From Phaeosaccion multiseriatum (Eukaryota > Ochrophyta, other classes): a DNA stretch of 64,000 bases. The notes beneath the pieces were generated by a model, which was not told the origin of the DNA, searched no databases, and saw only the letters and a list, made by a program, of their open reading frames with translations. The stretch's first letter is position 1; each line of letters opens with the position of its first letter. Shown piece by piece: positions 1 through 24,450 of this stretch. The DNA lies in the NCBI GenBank assembly GCA_965112735.1, contig OZ218955.1, positions 2,542,001-2,606,000 of the forward strand, in the 5' to 3' direction. The position numbers and the translations under genes were made by a program.

Positions 1-30
1 AGGAAGGAAAGCGGTCCAGCCTGGACTCAC

Positions 31-12349
<12,319 letters not shown>

Positions 12350-12868
12350 GAGGGTTGATTGCCTTCCATTCCCTCGGCTCCGCGGACCGCCACCTGACCG
12401 ACCTCACCTGCTGTTGCTTCTTGCTTGACTTTCTTGGACCCTGCCTGCTCGCTCTGGACTCTGCCTTAGCTCCGGTGGAAGGCACGATGGGCAATTCTCT
12501 CAGGACCCTGCTCGCTGTGGACTCTGCTTAGCTCCAGTGGAAGGCAGGCCCGACGGGTACACCCGCCCTGCCTGCTCCCTATTCTTTTAAAATAAAAAAG
12601 AAAACCAGAAGGAAGGCTTGTCGCTCCTTTAAGCACCACCAATGTCTCCGTGTCGGGGGTGAGCCTCCCCCTTCCTTTCTCTCTTTCTCCTCTTGCTGTG
12701 CTATTCACTGCGGATTAGCTATGAGAAGAAAGTAATGTTGCCGTCGCTCGAATGAATATGAATATAAATACATGTGGCGGTGGCGGTCTAAAAAAAAAAT
12801 TCTGTAACTGTTTGCAGTGTGCTGAAACGTCTCGACTACGGGGGGGGCTGGCTTCTACGGGCTCTGGG

Positions 12869-12901
<33 letters not shown>

Positions 12902-14498
12902 ACTGCTGCCAGCTTTGCCCTCCAGAGCCATACCGTCACTACTCTGGGAACCCGCCCCGCCCTGGCGCCTCTTCGCCGTTCCGTGTGCCCGCTGTAAGCC
13001 TCCGAGCCAGGGCAGTGGCGACCCTTCTCGGAACAGCTCTCAACAACCACCTAGTGGTCTGTTGCTCACTCCAATCCTCCTACAAGTGACGTAGAAGATA
13101 TGTAGATGTGAAGTGATGATGTATTGATAGATTTCGTCCTGACACTTATCCTAGTGCCTTGCCTGTCCCTTTGCCTTTGTTCCTTCCCTTGCCCTGTCTC
13201 GCCTACTTGCCACTGACCACAACCACCCGCCCATAGACCGAAACCACCCGCATTAACCCGAAATAGACCCTTTGGACCTCAAATATCGATGCCCTTGCCC
13301 ATACACCTACACCGCTGCGCCTCGCTCGTATACGAACAAGCAAATGAAATGGAGGCACACAGAATGTCAGTCATGGTGATGTATATACAGCGAAAACAAC
13401 GGTTGCTCCCGCTGCGCGGAGACAGCCTCTTCGAGTCGGTCATGCCAGCAAGAGAACCGCCAGCCACCCCCGCCCCTCGATCCTTGAGGCCCACGCGCTC
13501 TCCCTCCCTCACCCTGCCCAGCTAGTAACTAACCCACGACCCAGTCGCTCCACCCTGCTACTCATTGCCTTGCTCAGCCACCCTCACTCCATCACAGCCA
13601 CTCAGTGAGTGTCACACACTCTGGTCGCCCATCAGCAACATCTGGGCGACCAGGCCAGCACTCACTCGCACATTTTTTTCGCTCGGCTAACCCTGCCTGC
13701 TCACCTGCCGGGCTTTGCCTCTCCCAATCGGTCGGCTGAACCACAGCTGGAGGTGTTTATCCAAAAATGTTCAGCCGCCAATGCTGCGAACCAGTGGATG
13801 GTATCTGTCGCCGTGAGAGCATTCTGGAGCCTGGCTGGTTGGGCCGGGATTACGAATCTGGGCGGGGTTGGGTTCTTGGCTTGCCGTGGCTGGCTGGTGG
13901 GTGGCTGGGGGTACGAGTAGGCGCTCTGACAAACAAATCCCCCTCGAGCTTTCCTTGTAGCCAGCCATGGCGGTTCTCATCTCGCCTGGATGCTTCACAC
14001 TGAAACCAGACCCAGCCGACGACTTTCCGTCCGTCCTACTGCCGCCGACGCTGCTAGTCGTATAGTAGTGCTTGCTTGGAGAAGAAGCAATGCCCTCGAC
14101 GGAGAGTCCTCGCTCCCTATTGGTGTAGCCTCGATAATGTGCTGCAGAGGGGCTCGCCTGTCCCGCGTCGTGGAGGGCCACGACGTCCCTCACCATGTAC
14201 ATGGAAAGCTCGATGCATGGTAGCTATTGCATTTGCCTGCGGGGAAGGAGGCCCGCCAGGCAGCAGGACGAGGCGAGGCAATCCGAGGCAGGAGCATCAA
14301 TGAATTAGATTGTCCAACACCCCCGCTCGCTCCCCAGCCAGGTTCACGGAGAGCGCTCGCAGAGGGGCTGACTCACCAGGTGGTACCTACTTGCATCTTG
14401 CCCCTGGGCCGTCAAAGATAGTCCCAATCCCGAGCTTCCGGTCTGTCGGGACACTTTCTCTCAAATTGAAATCCAAATGAACGAAATTATAGGGGAGG

Positions 14499-14525
14499 TT
14501 CTCCCCGGGCGAAGCCCGGGGAGAA
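14499..14525. repeat. Perfect GC-rich hairpin
   Basis: TTCTCCCCGGGC, loop GAA, GCCCGGGGAGAA: a 12-bp perfect inverted repeat with a 3-base loop. The right arm is also the first sequence of the tandem duplication that follows (14514 onward). Helitrons carry a short hairpin near their 3' terminus. Its position upstream of the Rep-helicase makes a role here uncertain. Confidence 0.8.
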
Positions 14526-15351
14526 TTTTTCCTCCAAGTGAGTTTACGAGCGGGAGGGGAAACCTCCCTTCTTAATCCAGGGGGGTGCGTATTTTTGCCA
14601 AGGGGGGTCCTTAACTCGAAAATGTCGCTGCGTGCGTCCCTGTCTGCGCCCCCTTTTTCGTGCTTTAGACGGTCTTTCTCCACACACACTCCTCGGCGGA
14701 CCGAGCTTCTTTCACCAGCAGGCGCACCGAAAAAAGCGCTATCAATCCTCTAAGGTACTTCCCACCCCGTGGCGGACTGTGGGGCGAGAAAAATGCCATA
14801 AACTAGGTGTTTAAAAGACTTTGCGGAAAAATGGCACGGGCATGGACCACCAGCACCAGCTCCCTCACACCGCGGCAGCAGCAGCAGCAGCACCACAGCA
14901 GCTTCAGCTTTCTCATGGAAAACCACCTTCTGCAAGCCCGGGGAGAATTTTTCCTCCAAGCGAGTTAACGAGCGGGAGGGGAAACCTCCCTTCTTAATCC
15001 AGGGGGGCGCGTATTTTTGCCAAGGGGGGTCCTTATCTCGAAAATGTCGCTGGCTGCCTGCCTGCGCCCCCTTTTTCGTACTGTAGACGGTCTTTCTCCA
15101 CACACACTCCTCGGCGGACCGAGCTTCTTTCACCAGCAGGCGCACCGAAAAAAGCGCTATCAATCCTCTAAGGTACTTCCCACCCCGTGGCGGACTGTGG
15201 GGCGAGAAAAATGCCCTAAACTAGGTCTTTAAAAGACTTTGCGGAAAAATGGCACGGGCATGCACCACCAGCACCAGCTCCCTCACACCGCGGCAGCAGC
15301 AGCAGCAGCTCCACAGCAGCTTCAGCTTTCTCATGGAAAACCACCTTCTGC
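14514..15351. repeat. 0.42-kb tandem duplication
   Basis: Unit 1 (14514-14935) and unit 2 (14936-15351) are nearly identical. Both begin GCCCGGGGAGAATTTTTCC and end with CTCATGGAAAACCACCTTCTGC, with differences mainly in small substitutions and a (CAG)n. Each also contains an inner hairpin (GGGAGG-CCTCCC). It lies just upstream of the Helitron open reading frame and could be its 5' leader or terminal region. Confidence 0.9.
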
Positions 15352-15508
15352 CTCTTGGCAGCAGCAGCAGCAGCAGTAGGACAGTCCTGTGGCCCTGCCC
15401 TCTGCTCCTGCACAGACCCCCGCCCGCCCCGCACTTGACACGATTTTTCAAAACGAAAGGGCATGATGGACCACCACCATCTCCCTCTTGGCCAGCTCCC
15501 CACAATTC

Positions 15509-15542
<34 letters not shown>

Positions 15543-15730
15543 CAGGAGCTTCAGCATCTGCCTCTGAGCCTTGGCAGCAAGCAGCAGCAGCACCAGCAGT
15601 ACTGTGGCCCTGTCCTCCTGCAGCCCCCGCCCGCCCCGGACTTGAGACGACTTTTGAAATCAAAATGAAAGGGGCATGGAGCACCATCAGCTCCCTCTTG
15701 GCAGCAGCAGCAGCAGCACAGCTCTGTGGC
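15352..15730. repeat. Decayed copies related to the end of the duplication
   Basis: Further imperfect copies share the pattern (CAG)n, GGCCCTG, CCCGCCCGCCCC, a short A/T-rich stretch and CATGG(A/T)CCACCA, at about 15360-15470 and 15595-15705. The second half overlaps the proposed first exon of the Helitron protein, so the N-terminus may be partly made of this repeat. Confidence 0.6.
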
Positions 15731-17933
15731 CCTGCCCTCTCCTCCAGCCCCCCGTCGCCGGCACGGATGGATACTGAGGGGGGCTTCAGCCCCCCGTCAC
15801 CGGCACGACTCGACACTGGTGAGGGGAGCGACGCGGGAGATAGCGGCGCACTGCTCTACAGGGAGTTGTCTGGCCTCGACTCCAGCCCCCCTTCCGGAAC
15901 ACCGCCAACAAGGGCACGGGCACCGACACCAAGTAGGCGGGAAGAAGCAGCCCAAGGCACCGGCGGATTAGAACATACCCCACCATCCCGCGTTTCTGGT
16001 CCTTTACCCCGACGGCGACAACGCCGCCAGACGCCAGGATCATCACCTCAGCCACAGCCACCGCCAGCAGAGCCTGCAGCAGCTGCTGTTGTCGCACAAC
16101 CAGCAGGACTCCGGCCCAGACGCGTCGTCGCTCCTCCCGCGAGGCTGATTTCCCAGGAAGACCATAATGACGCGAGTAGTAACCAGGGAAGACGGAGGCA
16201 AAGGGGCAGAGGCAGCAGAGGCAGAGGGCGAAGCAGAGGGCGAAGCAGAGGGCGAGGCAGTGGAGGGGGCAGAGACAGCACCATTCAACAAGAACGGAGG
16301 GCGGCACATGCAGCAGCGGAGAGACGAAGGGTTAGCAACTTCAGTCCCGCCACAGCTCAGGCAAGGAGGACAACACATGCTGCAGCGCAGAGAGCACGGG
16401 AGGGTAACCAGAGTCCCGCCACAGCTCAGGCAAGGAGGACAACACGTGCTGCAGCGCAGAGAGCACGGGTGAACAACCTGAGTCCCGGTACAGCCCAAGC
16501 CCGGAGAATGACACGTGCTGCAGTGGAGAGCGCAAGAGTAAACAACCTCAGCCCCGCGTCACTGGCTGCGCATAGAGTGACGACGAATAGGCAGACTCGG
16601 ACGCGACGCGCGAGTAGCTCAGGAGGGGCTCGTCGTTCTTCTGCAGATGCTACTACTGATGCTGATGCTGATGCTGGTGGTGCTGGTGGTGCTGCTGATG
16701 CTGGTGCTGGTGGTGCTGGTGGTGTTGCTGGTGGTGGCCGATTCAGCTTTACTGCTCCTGAGGTAAGTGTACAAGTGATTGTCTCAATCTTGCCTGGGGC
16801 CTCGCATGCTACGTGCAAGCACTCACCACTCACACATTCCCCTCAAACCTCCCTGTGTGCCTGCAGGCACAACGCATGCTGAGCCAATTCTACAAAAATA
16901 TATACGAGTTCAAGCAACGACGGTGTGTGGATTGCCATGAAATGTGGCCGACTAGAGCTCGTGTCCAAGAGGGCGACGAGTACCGCTGTGAGATGTGTGT
17001 CACAGACCAGCGGACGCGCACCGGCCGTCCATCGGTTGAGCGCGGTGTGCCAAATGTGAGTTGATGGAGAGTCGCTTCTGCCTCTGCGTTTTGTGAAGTC
17101 GCTTCTGCCTCTTTGTGAAGACTCGGCTCACGTGTTTGTCCCTCCACATGTCCACCCCCCGCACTCACGCAGGTGCCTCTCTACGGTGAAGACAATGGGA
17201 TGTGGCCCGGTGCCGTTCCACGTGAGCTGCAGAATCTCACTGACCTGGAGGAGATGCTCATTGCCCGGTGCTGCCCTGTCATGCGCGTCTTCCGCCTCGT
17301 GGGTGGGCAGTACGGGTACTCTGGTCACGTCCTCAATCTCCCCCAAGACGTGCAGGCCTTGGCAAGGGCACTGCCAAGGCCTTTGACTGCGACGGAGCTT
17401 CCCATGGTCATGATTCGGCAAGAGGGGGCTGCCAACTCACAGTGGGGAGGACGCACTTTTCTCGTGCGCCGTCAGGTGGTTCACGATGCCTTGCGCTGGT
17501 TGCAGCAAAACAGTCCAGCGTACCGAGGCATCCATATCGACACCGCTGCCATCAGTAGGCTGCCTGAGCAGGAGAACATGGCCAACTCCATCCCCACCAT
17601 CATTGAGGAGCCTGTGGGAGGAGAGGCGGGGGGGGCAACAAGAATGGGGCGCAACGAGCCTGACGAGGATGGAGGGTATGAGGAGACCAAAGGCGAGGAC
17701 CCCGAGGAGGCCGAGGAGGAGGACAGACAAAGGCCAGACTTCCGCGACCTGGTGGGAGATGCACAACAGAATGATGGCCCTCATGGAGCGGCCGGTGTGG
17801 GGAGAGGCACCCCAGATGAGTTTCGCGTGGTCAGCAACCGTTTCGTGCCCTCACAGTGCATGGCCGACGAGCCAGAGGCAGCCATTGTCGGCGCCCAGGT
17901 GGAGCTCCTGCGGCAGCGTCTCCAGCGGGACCA

Positions 17934-17969
<36 letters not shown>

Positions 17970-17997
17970 TCAGCAACAGCAGCAGCAACAGCAGGAT

Positions 17998-18029
<32 letters not shown>

Positions 18030-20537
18030 ACAGCAACAGCAGCGGCCACAACAGCAGCGGCGGGGGCAGCAGCAGCAGGGAGGCGGGCCCCCAGTCGTAC
18101 CCTATCCAGCGCAAGGGGCTCCACTCAATGACATGACGGAGCCCTACATTGCGAGCATGGCTTTCCCCTGTTTGTTTCCGAACACTGTCGGGGACCCTAG
18201 CCTCAGAGAGCGCCGACGGCCTGTCGGTTTGGCGGATCACCTGTCGCACCTCATGCGTTTTGCTGATGTCAACGAAGCTACTGGCGAGTTCCACTACCGA
18301 TTCGCCTCGCACTCTCTCTTTCGCTATTGGGCACTGGACACAAAGCATCGGCGTCAGGCGCTTCAGCAGTGTAACGTGTACTTGCGTCAGAATCCGGAAG
18401 ATGCGCAGATGCCCATTGATGCGCTGGAGGAGAACATTCGGCAGAATGCGCGTGCCGTGATGGGCCGCATGTGTCGCTACACGGGCAATATTCAGGGGAC
18501 GGATGGGTATTGGCTGTGTGAGCGAGAGAAGCTGGAAGCCGCGGCAGCGGTGCTGGAGTCTCTCACCGTCTTTGTGACCTACTCCTTCGCCGACTGCCAT
18601 TGGTACGATCTTCACAGGCTCATGCCTGGGGCCTCAGCTGCTGGTGCTCCTCCTGACTTTACGGCACGGACTCGCAATCTCATTGCCAACCCCCATCTGG
18701 CGGACTGGTGGTTTGCGACTCGGATGAACGAGTGGAACAGCCTCTTCAATCAGCTCTGTGACGTTCTCTGGGGGTGGTCTCGGTATGAATGGCAAGCGCG
18801 TGCTGCCGTACATTCTCATGGCTGCTCGGCTTGGGGGCAGTGCCAGCCTCAGCCCAGAGAGAGGCTGTGTGCCCTCTCCAACACGGCTCTTGAGGGCGAG
18901 CTGGCTCGACGGCAGCTGGACCGTCATGGCGTCGACATGTCGCAGGAGGAGCGAGGTGCGTAGGGTTCGTCGTCCCCATTTGCTGTTTTCGCCTCTCCTC
19001 TCCCCTCCTTACTTACTTTCTCCCTACCCTGCCTGTTCGTTTCCGCCCACACCAGAGGCTTTGAGGCAGGCCTACCGGGCGGGTCGAGATGCAGAAAATG
19101 GCATCCTCTCCTTCCTGGACCAGGTCGTTCATTTCACAGCCTCCAATCCTTCTGTTCCTGCTGACGTCGCCATGACTGATGAGCAACGAGCCGCTGCACA
19201 AGCTTGCCTCTCCGAAGACCTCAGCGCCTTTGACTGGCGAGACCCAAACGAGGTGAGCCAGTCGCCAGGGGCTTTGGATGCTGTACACAAGGGCAGACAC
19301 ACATGGGTCGAGGGCGGGGTGATTTACGTACACCAGTAGCATTGCTTTGGCTGACCAGCGCTGTCACCATCTGTTGCTGCTGCTGTATCACCAACTGCTG
19401 CATTTTTTTTCTTTCTTCTTTCCCTTCCCTTTCCACGTGCTGCTCCGCCAGCTGCAGACGCGGTACAGCGCCCTTCTCAACGCCTGCGAGAGGCATGTTC
19501 GATGTGGCCCCTACTGCCAGAGGCCGAATGCCCAGGGCGAGATGGTGTGCCGCTTTGGCTTTCCCTTTCCGGATGAGGAGCGTATGCGAATCGAGTACCA
19601 CCCCCTCGTTGCCAACCCAGAGCCACACCAGGTACGAGAGAGGGGAGAGGTGAAAAAGACATGCAAAGCAGCCAAGCACGTAACCAAGCACAACAATGCC
19701 AGTCAATGGCTCACCCCAACCCTCCCTCTCCTCCCCGCTTGCGCAGTGGCAAGTGCGCGTGGTGCCACCCCGCAACGACCCCCTTTGCAACAGACACATG
19801 CCTCTCATGCTGCTTGGATGGGGAGCAAATGTGGATGCCTCTTTCATTGTCGACAATGGGCAAGCGAGGGAGTACATGGTCAAGTACGCGAGCAAGGGCG
19901 AGAAACGGACACGGGAAGCGCAGCGATTCTTTGAGGACATCATTAGGGATTGTGCGGCGATAGAACCCGGCGGTACCGTTCCTACTACTGCTTCTTTGCT
20001 GAGGAGGGTGATGATGCGCGCGTCCACTCATCGTGACATGGGGGCTCAGGAGGTTGCCCACCACCTCATGAGCGTGCCAGCAGTGGTGCACAACCTCCAG
20101 TTCGTTAACGTCCCGGACGTCATCCAACCACATCGCCAAGTGTCGGAGGAGGGAGTGCAGTCTACCCTGGTCGACGCCTACGCCAATCGTATGAACGCCA
20201 CTGCATGGAACCCCAGCCCAGCAACGAGGAGGCCGTCTGACGCTGTCCTACGGGCCATGCCTTGGACCGACTTCGTCGAGACCTTCTATCTCCCCAGGGC
20301 GCAGCGTGGAGGTGGTGCGCGTCTCATCTCCCGTCATGCTCAAGCCCGGGCGAGAAGACGAGTCCATCGCTACCCACACATGCCGCCTTCCCTACGAGGG
20401 GGGGAGCGCTATACTGACTATTGCCTCCAAGGACTCGTTCGCTTCCGGCCATGGACTCGCAATTGGTGGGATGCTCTTCGTCCACTGCCTCAGGACCAGC
20501 AGCAGCAGCAGCAGCAGGAGCAGCAGCAGCAGCAGCA

Positions 20538-20577
<40 letters not shown>

Positions 20578-23500
20578 GCACGACCTGATCTGGAGAGCGC
20601 TCAAGTCAGGCGTGAGATCCAGGAGCTGTGGAGGACTTTCGCTGAGAGCGTGCTGTCTCGGCCATTGGCCGAGAGGCCAATAGGTTTCGCGGCGGAGGAT
20701 GTGCGCCCCACATCTGTGGCCTCCCATGGTCCTGGGCGGGGGAGGCTTCGGTTCAGGGCGATGGGAGCTGTAGACGACGAGGACGACACGCTTGACATTG
20801 ACGAGCGTGGTGGGGCGCGCGGCAATCACGACTTCCTCTCTCGACAGGCTGCCGCTCGACAGGCGGCACAGCAGCAAGCTCTCGAGGCAGATCCTGCGGA
20901 TGACGTGCAGTATGAGGCTGACCCGAACTTCAACTGGGCCGCCAGCGCGTCTCCTTTGCAGGGAGTTCTCACGCCGGAGCATGTGGAGCGACTCATCCAG
21001 GCCGGCAGTCGGGGTTGGGTGACCTCCATGAGAAGCAGGGCAGGAGGGGCCTCAAGCATGGAGAGACCGAGCGTGGAGAGGACGGGGCTCAACGAGGCGC
21101 AGGCACTTGCGTACGACACCGTCATCAATCACGCCGCCGCTCTGGACGCGTCGAGAGCAGCACCTGCGTCCTCGCCGCCGCCAGAGGCCCTTCTGATGGT
21201 GCTCACAGGGACCGCTGGGACGGGCAAGACGCGTGCCATCAACGCCATCGTGCATACCTTGGGGGAGCGGCGGGTACGCTTGATGGCTCCCACTGGCAAT
21301 GCGGCTCAGCTCATTGGCGGAACCACCATCCACTCCGGCTTCAACCTCGGGACTGGGACTGGGACTCGGACTGAGCTTCCGGACCTGAGCGGCGAGCAGC
21401 TGCGACGCCTCCAAGACTCCCTGCAAGACGTGGACTACATCATCATCGATGAGCTGTCCATGATGAGCCGGGATCTGTTGGGGCAGATCGACGCGAGATG
21501 TCGACAGGCACGACCTCGCACCAGGCATCTCCCCTTCGGCGGGCTCAGCATCATCATGGCAGGCGACCCCTTGCAACTGCCACCGGTAGGGGGCGAGCCC
21601 TTGTGGGGCGGCAGACCGAGTCAGTCTCGTGGCCCACCCTCAGCAAACAGCATCGCAGGCAGGGCGGCGTGGGAGAGCATCAGTGTTGTCGTCCAGCTGA
21701 CTGAGGTGATGAGGCAGGACGGGGAGGCGCAGGCGGCTTTTCGCGCCACACTTGGCAGGATGGCACGAGGCGCTGTGACGCGCGAGGACTATGAGCTTCT
21801 CAGCACGCGTTTCCGCACCAACCTCTCTCGGGAGGAGCAGGAACGCTTCGCTTCTGCTCCTCATCTCTACCCGACCAATGCCCAGGCCGACAGGCGCAAC
21901 ACTGAGCAGCTCAACGCGCTTGAGAGCGATGTTGCGCGCATCGATGCTGAGCACTCCACCCCAGGAGACTGCAACATGGATGACAAGTACTTTCGCCAAT
22001 TGCGAGCCCGCCTGTACTTGGGTGTTGGCACAGAGGTCATGCTCAACAGCAACATTTGGACCGCGGCGGGGCTGAGCAATGGGTCGAGAGGCAGGGTCGT
22101 GCACATTCACTGGGCTGAGGGGACACGCCCCCCTCAGCTTCCCTTGGCTGTGTTTGTGCATTTCCCGGGCTACCGGGGCGAGCAGTTCTTCAGTCCTGAG
22201 GAGATTGCTCGGCGTCCTGATCTTCGCAACGTCATTCCAATCTCGCCCATGACCGTGCCATGTGATCACTCTGTGGCGGTTAGGGGACAGAGGAACAGGC
22301 TGAGGCGCCCACAAAGGCGTCAGCTACCGCTCTTTCTGGCCTGGGGCATGACGATTCACCGTGCCCAAGGACTGTCTACCCCTCTGGCCGTCATTGACTT
22401 GGGAGACACTGGAGACCAGAGCGATGGGCTGTCCTTCACTGGCACTAGTCGCGTGCCTGAGTTAGAGAACGCGCTTCTCGAGCCCTTCTCCGAGGAGAGG
22501 CTGCGCAGAATTGGTACCAGTGCCACTTTCGCGCTGCGGACGGCCGCCGTGGATAGATTGGGCAATTTGGCCCGCACATACAGGACCCAGGTGGGCAGGC
22601 CTGAGCCGGCAGAGGGAGCTGCCCGCCGGACGGCCCCGGATTGGGATGGGACGATGTCCCTGCCGCGGCAGGGCGGGGCAGCCGGTGCTGCGGCAGGGGC
22701 AGGTGGTGCTCGAGGAGGGGGAGGAGGTGCTGGGCGTGGTGGACGTGGAGGTGGTGGTGGTGCGGCTGGTGGTGCGGCAGGGGCAGCTGGTGCTCGAGGC
22801 GCGGGAGGTGCTGGGCGTGGTGGACGTGGACGTGGTGGTGGTGCGGCTGGTGCTGCGGCAGGGGCAGCTGGTGCTCGAGGAGGGGGAGGTGCTGGGCGTG
22901 GTGGACGTGGACGTGCTCGAGGAGGTCAAGGTAGAGGTGGTGCTGGGCTTGGTGGACGTGTGGATGAAGGAGCTGGTGCTCGTCTGTGGGCTGACGTTGC
23001 TCGAGGAGGGGGTGGTGCTCGTGCCGGAGCGGGGGGTGCTCGAGGAGGAGGTGGTGCAGCTGATGGAGCAGCTGGTGCTCAGTCATGGGCTGATGTTGCT
23101 CGAGGACGGGGGGCCGAAGCTTCGGTACAGCTACTTCAGCAGGGGCTTACCGCTCAGGCCAGGACCCGGGGTGGCGCGAGGCGGGCGACAGCCTCGTTCC
23201 TGTTCGTTCCTTTGCTCAGAGCCGCGCTTGATGAGGGTCGTCGTAACCTCCGAGACACCCCGTTGTGGGAGGTGCCTGGATTTCAAGCTTGGGTTGAGCA
23301 CTTGGGGGGCCACCTGAATGCGAGGGGCTTCGGCACCCATGTCGAGGGGGGGGACGGCATGCATTTGCCCGATGGTAGGGCCATCCTCAACCAACGCACA
23401 GGCTACATCGAGGCAAACGTGCAAGAGTATCTCCTGTACAGCGCCAATGCCCGCGCCGCGGAGCAGTTGCGAACCTGGCTCGATGGTGTGGTGGGCGCCA

Positions 23501-23754
23501 ACGATGTCGTTCTTTCGGAGGAGGAGCGTAGCGTGCCAGTGGACGCACGCATTGCCGGCACCGTCAGTATGCCTCTTGAGATCCAGCAGCGTGAGGACCA
23601 ACAGCAGGTAGACGCGTGGTTGGCTCAGGAGTTTCTTGATGAGCACGAACCGTGGGGTGATGCTGCCTCACCCCTCCAGCTGCCGTCACGGCGGGGTGGG
23701 TCTGGCCCTAACCTGGGCCCACCAGGCCAGCGCCATTTACATTTCCGTATGTAA
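15488..23754 (+). CDS. Helitron Rep-helicase, six exons
   Basis: Exons 15488-16762, 16867-17055, 17173-18955, 19056-19252, 19452-19631 and 19747-23754 join in frame to about 2543 residues. Order: an Arg/Ala-rich repeat N-terminus; a Cys4 zinc-finger-like part (CVDC...CEMC) in exon 2; the Helitron-type N-terminal domain (PLYGEDNGMWPG) in exon 3, interrupted by poly-Gln; VFVTYSFADCHWYDLHRLMP; and the HUH motif as HSHG (His codons at 18811 and 18817). The YMVKY pair of tyrosines (codons at 19873 and 19885) follows in exon 6. Then comes a Pif1-type helicase with Walker A GTAGTGKT (21208), IIIDELSM, GDPLQLPPV and MTIHRAQG. The C-terminus has Gly/Ala/Arg repeats and an unrecognised final domain. 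Rep nicks and joins ssDNA during rolling-circle transposition. The start is the first Met of a long frame and is uncertain. Confidence 0.85.
17938..18075 (+). repeat. (CAG)n encoding poly-Gln in Helitron exon 3
   Basis: Interrupted CAG/CAA runs encode a long Gln stretch between the N-terminal domain and the Rep core. A second one is at about 20500-20577 in exon 6. Both keep the reading frame. Confidence 0.9.
19383..19399 (+). repeat. Dispersed 17-mer CTGTATCACCAACTGCT, copy in Helitron intron 4
   Basis: Exact copy in sense orientation, 52 bp before the acceptor of exon 19452-19631. Confidence 0.9.
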
Positions 23755-23765
23755 TTAGTTATGTA

Positions 23766-23771
23766 AATAAA
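23766..23771 (+). terminator. Candidate polyadenylation signal AATAAA
   Basis: AATAAA occurs 12 bases after the Helitron stop codon, next to two TGTAA words. Proximity to the stop is short, so the true cleavage site may use the TGTAA or lie further on. Confidence 0.35.
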
Positions 23772-24016
23772 AAACTTCCCACTTTTGCCCGCGCCTTCTT
23801 GGGTTCTGTCTCTGTACTACAGTAAGTAAAGCATACGGCTCCACAAGAAATACCATCCCAGCTTGCCTGACGCAGTTACGGGAGAACCTCCCCTGCCACG
23901 CTCTTCTTGTACAGCCTCCCATCGTACTTGAGAAGCTCCCCCCCCGTTTTGTGTAGCGCGACGTCCAGGCTCTGATTGGTACTTGAAGAGGAGAGAGCGA
24001 TAAAGCAGAGGGCACG

Positions 24017-24450
24017 ATGAGTAGCACACGGAAGGGCAAGTCGAGTGGGGGGATAGGCGATAACGTGAAGGTGTTCATGGCACGGGAGGCGCAGCTGAAG
24101 GAAGCCGCCATTCACGTACAGGAGGATCAAAAGGTGGCAGCCAAGTGCTACTGGAGCAACAAATCAGGAGAGCGGGTGAGGCAGTTGTTGGTGTCGCTTT
24201 GGGAAGAAGAATAGAGGGACGAGTGTTGTTGCTTTGCCTCACCGTCCCACGCTTGTCTCTCTATGTGCAGGCGAAACGAGAGGCGCTCTCACGGAGGGCA
24301 AAGGAGCAGACGGAGGAGATGGTCAGGATGAACGAGGAGCTCACGCAGAAGCGATCGGCGCGGCTCAAGGTCCTCTACGATGAAGACGAGGCGAGGTATG
24401 AGCAGGAGCTCAACAGCAAGGGCCTAGCGATGGTGCGAGACAGAGGGTGA
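24017..24450 (+). CDS. CFAP141-like small ciliary protein
   Basis: Two exons, 24017-24175 and 24271-24450, joined in phase 0 (donor CGG|GTGAGG, acceptor TATGTGCAG), give 112 residues. The C-terminal half is a charged helix ending DEARYEQELNSKGLAMVRDRG-like, the pattern of CFAP141 (C1orf189), an axonemal microtubule-inner protein of about 100 residues, where a similar Tyr-x-x-Glu-Leu-Asn-x-x-Gly motif ends the protein. If right, it binds inside ciliary doublet microtubules and implies the organism makes flagella. It is a short, charged protein, so similarity could be convergent. It lies 260 bp downstream of the Helitron on the same strand. Confidence 0.55.

Larger units (their letters stand above)
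12350..15487. other. Spacer between divergent OTU gene and Helitron gene
   Basis: No supportable gene. It holds an imperfect direct repeat around 12433-12560 (versions of TCTGCCTTAGCTCC-GTGGAAGGCA), a CTG run near 12870-12900, ordinary sequence to about 14480, and then the hairpin and tandem duplication listed separately. Promoters of both flanking genes are presumably here, but no motif is identified. Confidence 0.6.
14499..23780 (+). mobile_element. Helitron (ends not resolved)
   Basis: The element is defined by its Rep-helicase. The left limit given is the hairpin and duplication, the right limit just past the gene. Neither a 5' TC nor a 3' CTRR-plus-hairpin terminus could be fixed by eye. 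No stop or frameshift is seen in the coding exons and the catalytic residues are present, so the copy may be autonomous or recently active. Confidence 0.5.
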
